Assembly (NCBI GenBank): GCA_965644315.1
Contig: CBFFRQ010000029.1
Location: forward strand, 1-64,000
Length of the DNA stretch: 64,000 bases
Direction: 5' to 3'
From: Caecitellus pseudoparvulus
Lineage: Eukaryota > Bigyra: Bicosoecida
Each line of letters opens with the position of its first letter. Position 1 is the stretch's first letter. Below the pieces are notes generated by a model that saw only the letters and a list, made by a program, of their open reading frames with translations, was not told the DNA's origin and did no database searches. Shown here piece by piece: positions 48,302 to 60,300 of the stretch. The position numbers and the translations under genes are program-made.

Positions 48302-51300
48302 TTAGCAAGGAGAGCCCTTGCCGTAGTACTTGGTGAGGCGCTCAGGATAGCCTTGGCCAGGTGGCAAGCGAGGGTCCAGGCGTGCTCCGATGGTGTCACG
48401 GTTGGGGAGGTTGACCGCCTCGTCCACTGGCGTCCAGAACAGGACACACTCACGGATGCGGCGCCGGACCAGGCCACGGGCAATGCACCCTGATGCCTTG
48501 ACAAACAGGTTGAACGTGCCACGGCAGACGTACTTGTAGTTGTCTGAGCGGAAGGGCCACCCAGAGTCAGTCCCAGGCCCGGCGAAGGAGCCCACGTTGA
48601 AGAAGCCCGAGACGAGCGCTGAGAACTGATTGGCGTTCAGAGTGCGTCCACTGAAGAACCGGCGGACAGTCGCTTCGCTCTTATCTTGGACGTGCTTCTT
48701 CAGGTTGGCACGAGCCTCGGCGTCGGTCCAGCAGCACTCGGCGCTGCGGCAGTCGTCTCGGATCCTCCGGGCCTTGGCGACATCGCCCTGGCCCTTGCCA
48801 TGGTAGATGACGTTTCCATAGCCTTGCGTCACGACCCATGGGTGATCCGCCGCGCCGATGAAGGGGCAGTGGTGCTTCACGCCACCGTAGTAGAAGATGC
48901 CAGCTTCCCCCTCCTCTTCCAGAATGAGTTGCAGCCCTGCATCGTTGAGTGAGAAGAGGGACAAGTCTGTGCTGGCACCGCAGCCGCCAGAGTGGCAGTT
49001 GTTGCCTCGGCCTGCGCACAGGTCCCGCACATTCTTCGCATCATCCTCGTTGTACGCCGCCAGACCCTGTGAGGCAGCGCCGCCTTGTGAGCACGTCGCA
49101 CTGCCAGTCGTGGTCGTGCCAGAGTTTGAGCTAGGGTCAGGTGTAGCACTGGGTGAGGGCGTCGTGGACGGCGCCGACGTAGAGCTGGAGGAAGGGGCGG
49201 GTGTTGAGGTTGGTGTGCGGCTGGGAGAGGGCCGCCTCGCGGCAGGCGAAGAGGAGGGCGCGGCGGTGCCATCCACCCCAACGCCAAGGAACGTCCAGGC
49301 AGCCTTGATGCCAGCCTCAATGCCATTCCCTGCTGCTGCATCGTACGCTGGCTGCAAGTCTCGTGCGCGGTTGCGGTGTCCGGGGTGGTACTGCAGGTGC
49401 GGTCCGTCAAAGAAGCTCTTCCAGTCCCCGCCCCATTCAGTGAAGCCATTGGCCTTGCCGACAGCGCCAAGGCGGGCCCACGGGTGACCATTGTCCCAGT
49501 CAGGGCGCCCTGTGGCAGAGTTGTAGAAGATGATGTCACACGCAAGGCCGTAATTGTGCCATGACCCGCCGGCAGTGACCTTGGAGTTGCCTCGTTGGTA
49601 CGCAGCATTCTGGTCGGCATGGCTGCGGTAGCACTCGAACACATACGGTGAGTACCCCTCCGCTTGCAAGTCCAGGACGGTCTCAATGGCCATGCGCCTC
49701 ACATCAGGGTGCACCAACGGGTCGTCCAGCTTGCCACGAGGGTCGAATGCGGGGTGGTTGGTGTTGGCAACTGTCGTGCTGCTGGGCGTCACTGCAGGCG
49801 TGGAAGACGCTGAGGCAGCTGGTGGCGTGGAGGCGCTTGGGGGAGAGCTCGGCGACGTGGTCCCCGAGCCAGACACCCCGATGGACAAGTGAGTCCACAC
49901 GGCCTGCAGCTTGGACAAGATGGAGCCCGTCTGCCCGTTGTACACGGGAATCAGGTCGCGGGACCGCCCAGTGAAGCCAGGGTGGTACTCCAAGTGCGGG
50001 CGGTCCTTGAAGCTGGTCCAGTCTCCGCCCCACACCGTGAAGCCCGCCTGCTTGCCCAGAGCGCCCACCCGATCCCACGGGTGCGACTCCGCCCACGATG
50101 GGTCTCGGCCGTTTGAAGCATAGAAGATGAGGTCGATGGCCAGCCCGTAGTTGTGCCAAGACTGCCCTGCCCTTGCTTGCGTCACGCCACCCTGGTTGTA
50201 CAGCTGATCCTGCCGAGCCCAGCTGCGGTAGGCTTCGAACACATACGGGTCGTAGCCTTCGTTCTGCAGCAGGGTCGCAGTGCGCAGCGCCAGGCGCTTC
50301 ACCTCGGGGTGCACTTCGTCCACAACCAGCACGCCACGTGGGTCATGGTCCTTGACAGGGCGCTGCCTGTTGTTCTGGAAAGGCTCGCAGGCACTGGTAG
50401 GGGACTGGCGGTAGTATCCAGTCACACACTCACAAGTGTCTGTCTGTGGGTCCTTGTACTCGTACTGGCTGGGGCAGCCACCATTGCTGCCGCCACCAGG
50501 CAGGGTCTTGTCTGGCCCGCCTTGGCTACCGCCGCCGGTCGAGCCAGCAGCTGGGCTGCACTGTGGACCGTTGGGCACGTACAGATCATCGCTGGGCGCA
50601 AAGGCGTCATCCTGGAAGAGGGGGTCCCCAAGCGGGTCGTTGGGGTCACTGCCTGTGCCTGTCTGTGCGCAGTTGTTGTTGCCGTTTTGCCCTGCGGCGC
50701 CGCTTTGTGTGGAAGTGTAGGATACGCCCCAGAAGCTGTTGGCAAAGAAACTCCCATCATCGGCGCTGTAGAACGTGCCAAACGCCTGGTCGTAGTCGTA
50801 GAAGCCCCAATCAGCTGTGCCAGAGCCCTCTCGGGACGACTGCGCGGGCGCATCCTGGGCATCGAAGCCGTCAGGCGTGCCGAACAGCCAGCCGCCTCCT
50901 TGAGCGGCGAGCCACTGAGGGGGCTGGTTGGGATCGAAGGGGTAGTGGGCGCCACCAGGCGGACCTGACGCTGCCGCATCGAAGTCGGCGTCGAAAGGCC
51001 CAGGCTGGGCGGCAGAGCCAGTAGATGCTGCGGCATTGGGCTGGTCGCCATTGACTTCATGGGGGTCGGTGGTGAACTCAAATGCAGTTTCTCCAGGTGC
51101 GAACTCATCTTCCTGGGTGTACGAGGGCTGGTTGGCGTCCCCTGGCCCAAGCATCCAGTCAAAGAGGCCAAGGTTGCGAGCATTGTTCCTGACAACCTGG
51201 CGCCGCAGTGCCTCCTCGGCCAAAGCCCGCCTGGAGGGCAGACCCGGCACACCCTCAAAGATGTCGTCATCTTCCAGGAGACCCTCGAATACGTCATCAT

Positions 51301-54300
51301 CTACGGACGGGTTGTTCGTGCTGGGGGTGGACAGCTGGGCATCCTTCCAGCCACTGAATGCGGCATCGGCAACCGAGATGGAGCTGCGCAGATCCTTGGC
51401 CTCCTGCACAGCGTGACGAAGGGACATGTCTTCGAACGCCTCTCCCCACAGACCACGTCCAGCAGCCTCCAATTCGACCTTCCGCGCCTGTGTGGGGCTG
51501 TTCGGCTCGTTGCTCTCGCTGAAGTCATCTGCTGAAGCCTCCAGCATGGCGTCCGACTGGTCACTCGCTGCGGTGAAGCCGTCTCGACTGGCGGCTCCGC
51601 TGAGTTCACTGAAGCGCTCAGGGGCCTCAGACCCTGCGCCAGAAAACATCTTACACTTGGAAGCCCACCTTGCATAGGCCCCGCACAAGCTGGGGGACTG
51701 CACCTGCCAGTGGGCCGCGCCGTGCTTGTCCACGGGGTACGCAGCGCGTGGCTTCTCCACAAGGCATGCCTTGCCCGCAGCCGCGTCAGCTACGCGCACC
51801 GCTCCCACCAATTCTACGCTAGTCGGGCAGCCGCAAGCACCGTCGCGAGGCAAGCCTTCACGTGGAACGAGTTCCAGCGCAGAGAACACGCCAGGGGACG
51901 GGTTCGCGTCTTCCACCAGGCGGCGGCGGCCCAGGGTCAAGAGCGGGTTCACGGTGCCGAGCAGTTGCTCCACGTTGTGGTTCCATCGCAGCTGGAAACC
52001 CAGGATCGATGCGCCGTACACGTCACTGAGGGCGACTTTTGGAGAGAAGGCGTACTGTACGAGCCCATGAGCAAAGGCTTGCTGCGCCGGCGTGCCGGCC
52101 GCGAAGGAGCTCGCGGTGCTGGTGCTCTTCTCCACAATCACGTGGGTGCGCGCCCAGCCATGTGCAGTGAGGGCTGCATGAGCCCCAGGCGCAACAGTGT
52201 CTTCGTGCGCCAGGAACGCTATGCCCTGGGACAAGTAGCCCTTGCCGAAGGCGTCCACAGGTTCGGGGTCTTTCGGGCGGACGCGGCTGTCATCGCGCAG
52301 GCCACACAGTCCATTCATGGCCAGAGACGCATGCTCCGCAAATGGCCGGAACAGTGTCGTCACGCTCATGTCGGGCGGAGTCCAAGCTGCCGCAGCAGCC
52401 TCTGCAGCCACCTCTGCGGCGCGCTTGTCCGCGATGGGCCATGCTGGGAGCAGTGCCGAAATGCCTGATGGGTCTGGCCCCCGAACGGACAGAGTGTTTG
52501 TGGTGCCCGCGGCATTTCCCGCGGACAGGGGCAGGGGAGGCAGGTCATCGATCGTCTGGTTGCCCTCGACGAATGCTGACGCGGGCAGTGAATCTAGCCA
52601 CGCCTGATGGGCCGTCTCCATGTGGGATTTGAACAATGCGGCACGCTCTGTGGCGATCCAGCTCCCCATGGCAGAGCTCAGAGCCTTCCACGCAGCAGTT
52701 TGCAGCAGAGGCAGGTCTGCAGCACGCTCAGAGAGGGCTATGCCAGGCACGGCAGAGACACTGCTGAGGGCTTCAGGCAGCAAGCACTTAACATCATCTG
52801 CAAGCTGATGCACGACGCGGTTCAGGGAGGGCAGGTGGCACACTGCGGCGGGCTCTGCGACTGCAACGTCCTGCACCGACCCAGTCTGCTGGCCAGATGT
52901 GCGGGCCTTGTCGAAGTGAGAGCCATGCATGACGTGGCCAACACGCACGGCGTTGGTCAGCGGCATGCTGGGCAGCTTCACCGAGCGGGAGGGTGCCTTC
53001 ATCAGGCGATCCGCAATGCCAGGGCGCATGGGCACAGCAAGAGCACCGGAAGCGTCTGGGCTGGCGCCAGCTTCACCCTTCAAACAGAAGCCAAGCACTG
53101 CGCCCGAGCCAGAGGCTGTGGAACACGCCTCAATTTCTGTCCGCACCTCCATGCCATAGCCACTGACTCCATGGTTGAAGATCGCCTGCAGCCCACGGCC
53201 GTGGGTGCGCAGTGTGGCACCTGGGCCGTACAGCTCCTCCACACTGAATGCCGGGTGGGGAGTGGCCTTCCGCCGCAAGCCACGCTGGCCTGCCCGCGCA
53301 ATCGCAGCGCTGGAGCCAGCATCAGCAACCCCACCCCAGAACGTTCGGGACGTGTCAAGGAATGGGTTGAATGCGTCGTCAGATGCGCTGGCATCCTCCC
53401 ACGGCCACGCTTGGTCCAGGTCGCCGCCACGCACGCGCACGTTGCCTGCAGGTGCGGGCTGACCCACGTTGGGGTCCGACGTGCTGGCGCCGTTAGCGGT
53501 GGCGTCGTCTGCGACCCACCATTGGTCATCCCCGGCCCCAGACCCAGAGGACGCACCCGAGTCGTCATCGATGAGGTCAAACTTAGCAGTCCCATCGTCG
53601 TCACCAAACTGGAACGTGTCGTCAGACCCATCGGTTGCCCAGACGCCCCAGTCGTCGTCAGTCCACGTGTGCGAGGGGTCATCGCCAAACAGACTCGTGC
53701 TTGCGTCGTCATCGTCAAAGCCCTGCTGCCCGAAGTCGTCGCTGGACCACTTAAAGTCATCTGAGCTGTACGCAGACGTCGCATCCTTGGTGTTCCACCA
53801 GTCATCATCCACTTGATCGTCAGGAATCGTGCTGGTCCCGATGCCTTCGTACGAGCTGCCGCTGCCGAACAGGCCCGTGAACGGACTGCCGTCGTCAGTG
53901 GTCAGCCCGAACGCATCGTCATTGGGTTCGACACACATGTTACCATCCTGGACGTAAGGTGCCTTGCACACGCACCGGCCCTGGTCATGGTCAAACTCTG
54001 CGTTCTCAGGGCATGCACCAAGCTCGTCCGTCCCCAGGGTGCTGTTGGAGCCATCAGGGACGGCGCCCGTTGCGTCAAGGTTGTAGGGGTTGCGCATGCA
54101 CAGGCCCTCGACTGGAATGTCGCCAGGCTCAGGGCAGTCGCAGCTGCCAAGCTGAGCATCGTAAGTTCTTCCATGAATGCAGTTTGTGGCGGCAGCCTTG
54201 TCCTCTTCGCAGCTGCTGGAGATGGTGACGGTGCCGGAGAAACTCGTCGAGTTTCGCGTGATGAGGATGTGGCCCGCGTGGCACACACACGAAGCAGACT

Positions 54301-57300
54301 TCTCATCAAAGTACGAATCGTCTGGGCACTCGTACGACGGGTACAGGGATGCCAGCAGGCTCTGCGCTTGGGGCACTGTCGATGCCGGCGCGCACTCGAA
54401 GTCGTGCATCTTGAAGCCAGTCGCACAGACGCAGCTCCCAGCCCTGGGGTCCCAGTACGCGTTCACAGGGCACTGCACGATCTCACGCGACGGTCTGCGC
54501 TCCTTCACGCAGCTGCCGTGGGCCAACACAAAGCCAGGCAGGCAGCCACACTCGCCATCAACAGAGCGCCGCCCAGGTGGGCACGCCTCGCACGGCCAGC
54601 CAGCAGCTCCGTCGTACTTGTACCCCAGGTTGCACTCACACCGGCCTCCCACCACGCTGCCATGCTGAGCTTGCGTACAGTCCTTGCAGGTGCCGCCGTG
54701 GGCAGCCTGGGAGCTGGATGAACATGCGCACTGTCCACTGGTCGTGTCCAGGGACATGCCGCTGCCACACATGGAGGACGTGTCTGGCAGGGAGTCCAGC
54801 GGAGCGCAGCCGGCATCAGTCATTTCGTACCCAGTTGAGCACACACACACGCCGTCTTCCTCCCGAGAGTTGGGTGGGCACTGGATGCACTGCGCGTCCC
54901 GGTCCCGAATGAAGCCGTTGTTGCACACGCACACCCCTCCGTCCTTGTGGGAGTTGTCAGGGCAGGGCAGGCACTGGCCACCAAAGTTGGCGTACGGGCC
55001 AGTGCAAGTGCACATGCCAATACCAGCTTGGTATTCGGAGTTGGGTGGACACACGACCGTCACATTCGTGGATGGGGTGTTGGGGTTGGCCTGCAGACTC
55101 ACACACTGTGCGTTGATCATGGTGTACCCATCCACGCAGACACAGTTGCCGCCCTTGACCACTTGGTGCTGTCCACAAGCGACACACAACCCAGACACCG
55201 GAGACTTCACAAACCCAGGTTCGCACACGCACGTTCCGCGCACCTCAGTGCTGTGTGCAGGGCACAGGTTGCACACGCCGCCGGACATGTAGTAGCCATC
55301 GTCACAGAAACAGCTCTGGGCCGCGGGCGAGTACGAGGAAAAGTCGGGGCAGTGTGTCTCATTGGCAGGGGCCCACGGCTCCCAGAACACACTGCCCTCT
55401 GGAGGAGGCATGCACATACCCCCTCGCATGTGGGGTCCCACGAATGCATCTGGGTTGCCGTAGTAACCACGGCACTCGCAGACGCGATCACTGTCCCACC
55501 TGGCGTACTCCGGGCAGCGTGCACACTGACCTACAGCTGTGGGCTGGAAGTTCTCGTCACACAGGCAGTGACCGTCCACCGCCGTGGACCCGGGCGGGCA
55601 AGGGGCACACACGCCATCCACCCGACTGTACCCATCCCGACACTTGCACACCCCGCCAACTTCGCGGGAGTTGCTTGGACAGGGCAAGCACATGTCACCC
55701 TGCATGACCAGGCCTTCCACACAAACACACGTCCCAGCCATGCCGTCTTCTGAGAACAGAGCGTACGCGTTGGCAGGGCAGGCGAGGCCGCCAGAGTTCG
55801 CGGCGCCCTGCACGGCCACACACTCCCCATCCTCAGCGCGGGCGAAGCCGCCAATGCACTGACACTGGCCTGCTGCACCATCATAGTAAGCGTACGCACC
55901 ACAGTCGTGCTTTGTGGTACCCTCGCCTTGCCCACCGCCAGCGGCTGCGTTGGCGCACTGGCCGTCTGTCAGCTTGATATAGCCGTCGATGCAAGTGCAC
56001 TTGGCGTTGATGGGGGACCAGAAAGCATAAGGGACGCACCTTGGATCAACTGCAGAGACACACTGCCGCTCAGGGGTCATGATGAAGCCAGCGTTGCACT
56101 TGCAGCGGCGGATGGCGGCGTCGAATGCCGAGTTGTCAGGGCATGCCGAAGGGTCAGTTTGAATGGGGGTTGGTGTGATGGACGGAGCTGGTCGATCCGA
56201 CACCACCGGCGACGCAGAGGCAGAGGCAGCAGGACCACCGTTGCAGGTGTTGAGCACTCGGCGCAAGTTGACTGGGCCAGATGGAGGGGGGAGAGCAGCT
56301 GGGGCAGGGGCAGCAGCGGGCGCAGGGCCCCCGAGCTCACGGCGACGGCTGCCTCCATCAAAGCGAGCCTCAATAAGCGCCCAAGCAGCCTGCAGGCCGC
56401 TCAAGCTGTCGTCCAGGATGAGGTTCTTCCACTCACGAGGACTGCCGTCGATGTTGGGGTGGAACTCGACGTGAGGCCTGTCCTTGAAACTGCCCCTGAA
56501 GTCCAGCCCAGCGAGGGTGAAGCCGTACTCGTAAGACAAGTCAGCGTAGCGGCGCCACCAAGCCTCGGGAACAGTGCTGGGGTCCCAGCTGCTATCACGC
56601 ATGTACACGTCGATGGCAAGCCCGTACTGGTGCCACGAGGAGCCGCACCGTGCCTTAGAAGCCCCTGATCGGTACGCGGCTTCCTGGTCTGCACACCCTC
56701 GCCAGCAGTCCACAACCATGGACCTCATGCCTTCCTCCTGCAGGCGATTGAGGAGGAGCGTTGCACGTTTCACCACCTCGGGGTGGCACTTGGGGTTGTC
56801 CAGGGGCTTGCGGCTTGATTGGATGGCACCTGAACCGGTGTACGTGCCAAGTTGCGGGTTGGGCTTCGCTGCTGCTGATGGGGACGCGGCTGTGTTCATG
56901 CGCCAGGAGAGGGCAGCAGGGCTAGGCGTGGGCGACGGCGCACAGTTGGAGGGTGAGCTGCAGCCGTCTGAGGGGGTAAATGGGAACCACCCAGGCTGTG
57001 GGCAGAAGATGGAGTTGCCTTCGCCGTCGTCGGTGTTGCAAGACCAGGGGAAGGACCAGGTGTAGCCGCCATCGTCGGTCTGGAGGACTCCCGTGGAAGT
57101 TGGCGTGTCATCTTCACAGTCATCTTCACACTCGCCGGCAGCAGGTTGCGTCATGGGAGGACCTGCCCACGGTGTCTCTGGCTCGTTAGGGTCCCATTTC
57201 ATGTAGTTACAGTTCCCGGGCCGCTGGTACCGGCAGAAGATGTTGCGCATGTTGGCCTGAGCTCGAGACGCCAAGAAGGACACCAGGGCACTCTTGTAAA

Positions 57301-60300
57301 AAGCGTAGTACTCCTGGCGGGCGCCTCGGTCGCAGTTGACACAGGCTTCTTGGACACTTCTGATCGCCTGCAGGTCGCAGTCGGCTGGCGCGCCTTTGGG
57401 GAAGCCATCGGCAGGCGACGCCATGAGCGCCATTTCGGTCATCTGGCCGTAGGCGCTGTCCACTTCCAGGCGCAGCATGCTGGCGTTCACGTTGTAGTTC
57501 CACAGAAGCTGGAAGGCCTCTAGGGTCTTGCTCTGCACGTTCTTGATACCCGGGAAATTGGTTGGCACGTTGAAGTGCCCAGGATCATACGCAACTTCCA
57601 CCCAGCGACCCCCTTGCGCAGCCGTTGTTCTCTCCAAGAAGTATGGCTTCCAGCCAGTCCAACTGGCGTGGTCCATGTCCAGGGCACGCCCCGATTGGTG
57701 AGCAGATCGGCCTGGCGATCCCACGGGCGTGTTGGGCCGAATGCCGCAACCTGAGTGTTGATTGCCTGGGTGGCCCGGGGTGTTGCCTAGGAACTTCCAC
57801 CTCCGGAGGACCTGTTGCTGTGCTGCCGAGCGCAGGGCCGAGTTCACCTGGATCACGATGTTGCGGTTGGAGGCATCCACACTTCGCCGATACTCGATCT
57901 TCTTCTTCAACGCATCTGCCGTGGCCTTTTGCAGGTACGGGTTTTCCTTGGCAGAAGGCTCCAGCGACAGCATGTTTGCAACAGGGTGGTGGTTTGTGGC
58001 ATCCTTGTCGATGTTGGAGAAGATGTTGCCGCTAACGCATACCAGCATGCCAATAAGCTGCTGCGTCAAGCCTTTCACGATGACGCCAGAGCCACACTTC
58101 TCGTCCTCGCCAGGGCACCTGTAGCACTCATCCGTCGCCTCTTGCAACGTCTTGCCCCAGCGCAGGTCGTTGCTGTGTCGCCACACCATCTCCGCCCGTC
58201 GGCCATGTACGGCCCTCATGATGCGACGAGCGCCGGTGTCTTCCAAAGCCTCCACTTCCGCGTCTGACAGCTTATGCTCTACCAGGCGCACGCTGCCGTC
58301 GGGCTGGGTAACTGAGCGAAGCTCACGCCGGGTGCGCTTCTTCGCCTCCACAGCAGCCATGTGAGCGAGAGTTTTAGCCGAGTCGCCTGCACGGGAGAGG
58401 ATTTCCATGTTCTCTGCATCCAACTTGCGGCGGGGGTCAATCTGTGTCTCGCGGAAGCGCTTGCGGTAGGATGCTGCCTGGTCCATGGCATCAAAGTCCA
58501 CCATAAGTTGCGCTGTCTCCCTCTCAAGCACGTACTGCTCCACCGTCATCCCATCAGGCACGAGCACAACTTGCCCCAAGGCGGGGGACGAGATGCCTGA
58601 CGTGAGCAGGGAGCCAGGCACTTGCACCGTGACCGTCGTCGTGTTCAGGGGCTCAAAGTCAGGGATGGAAGGGAGCGTGATTGACAGGCGATTGGGGGAG
58701 TGGCGCCTGAAAACAGCAGCACCAGGCACTTCTGCATCTGGGCTGATCACGTCCGATGGCCCCCGGGCAGCTGTCAGCTGCTCGGACTGGGAGTCAAGGC
58801 CTGACGCCAGGACGGGGGGGAACACCCGAGACACTCGAGGGGCCCCCAGGATTGCCCCGTACATGCGAGTCAAGTCTGCACTGGCCATGTGGTTGAGAGC
58901 TGCAGAGGCGTTGTGCGCAAGGACGTACGCCCTGCTGGACTCGAGGAGTGCGCCACCAGACGCAGCGCCGGAGAGGGACGCATCCACGGTCAAGTTGAAG
59001 GCTGGGAAGGCATCACCTGGCTTGAAGCCAGCTGGCAGCAGTGGTTGGATGCTGAAGAGAACAGGCATGCGGTGCAGGGGTTGCGTGGCAGCAGGGTCTT
59101 CGCCGAGCGGGGTCCAGAACAGGATGCACTCGGCGTGGCGCCGCTTCACCATGCCGCCGGCAATCGTGCTGCCCGATCGCGACAGGGTCCACTTGCGGAA
59201 TTCACTGCAGACCCGATCGTAGTGCCCTGCTCGAAGTGCCCGCTGAAGGGACGAAGTTGCAGGGTTGGAAAACCGGTGGCAGCCGAGAGAGAAGACGAAC
59301 GAGACCAAGGCTGAGAACTGGTTGGCGTTCAGCGGCACATCCCCAGCATATCGCCGCACACACGCCTCTGCTTGGCCAATGTCGTCTACGAGCCACGCAT
59401 CCATCTGGGGTTCCTTCGTGAAGTCGTAGCCATCGTAGTGCGCGTCCCGGGCAGTCTTGTGCTCGGCAATGACGTGGCCATACCCGATGCTGACCATGCC
59501 GGGGGGGTCGTATGCCCCAAAGAAAGCGTACGGGGTCCAGCCCTCAAAGTGCCGGATGAGCTCCACGCCTCGTGGCGTCGTCCAGAGCCTATCATAGTCC
59601 GTGGTGGACCCACTGCCTCCAGCACCGCACGCCTCCCCACGTCCACCACACGAATCAGTGTACGCTGTGGCATTGTCAAAGGGCAGTGTGCCATTGACAC
59701 CGTGCACAACTCCAGCAGCAGGTGCCGCGTACGACACAGCGCCAACGACAGGCGGCACCCCGCTGCGGAGGCCTGTGGGGGCAGAGCTCACCGAGGGGTC
59801 GGCAGGCGGCGCTTCCAGCTGCCAGAATGGCACGATGATGGTTGGGTCTGGAGCGGCAGCAGCCTGCAGTGCGCGTGGGGCCTGGCGGGAGCTCGACAGT
59901 GCCTGCGCCCGCTCAAGGTTGTGCTGCGCGTATCCCGGGGAGACCAGCAGAGCACGGCGTGAGCGGCTGGAGGTGCAGCGTGGCGTGGACAGAGACGCAG
60001 GTGCAGTCGTGTTGGCCAAGATGTGTGCCACGACGAAGGTGTCTCGCCCGACTGGGTTGCGCGGGACGGACTCCCGCCAAGACGCGTCCGTGTCTCGGAT
60101 GAAGCGGAGGGTGGGCGCGTCTCTGTCAGGTGTCGCGACAGGGGTCCAGAACAGGATGCACTCCAAGTGGCGCTGCAAGACGAGGTCATCGTCAAAGCAA
60201 GAAGCCTCGGTGTTGATGTACGTCATCATGCGCGCACACACGTTGCTCCAATCGCCAGTTGCCATGGTCTCCTGCAGGTGGGCGTCAGGCCACACGCTGC

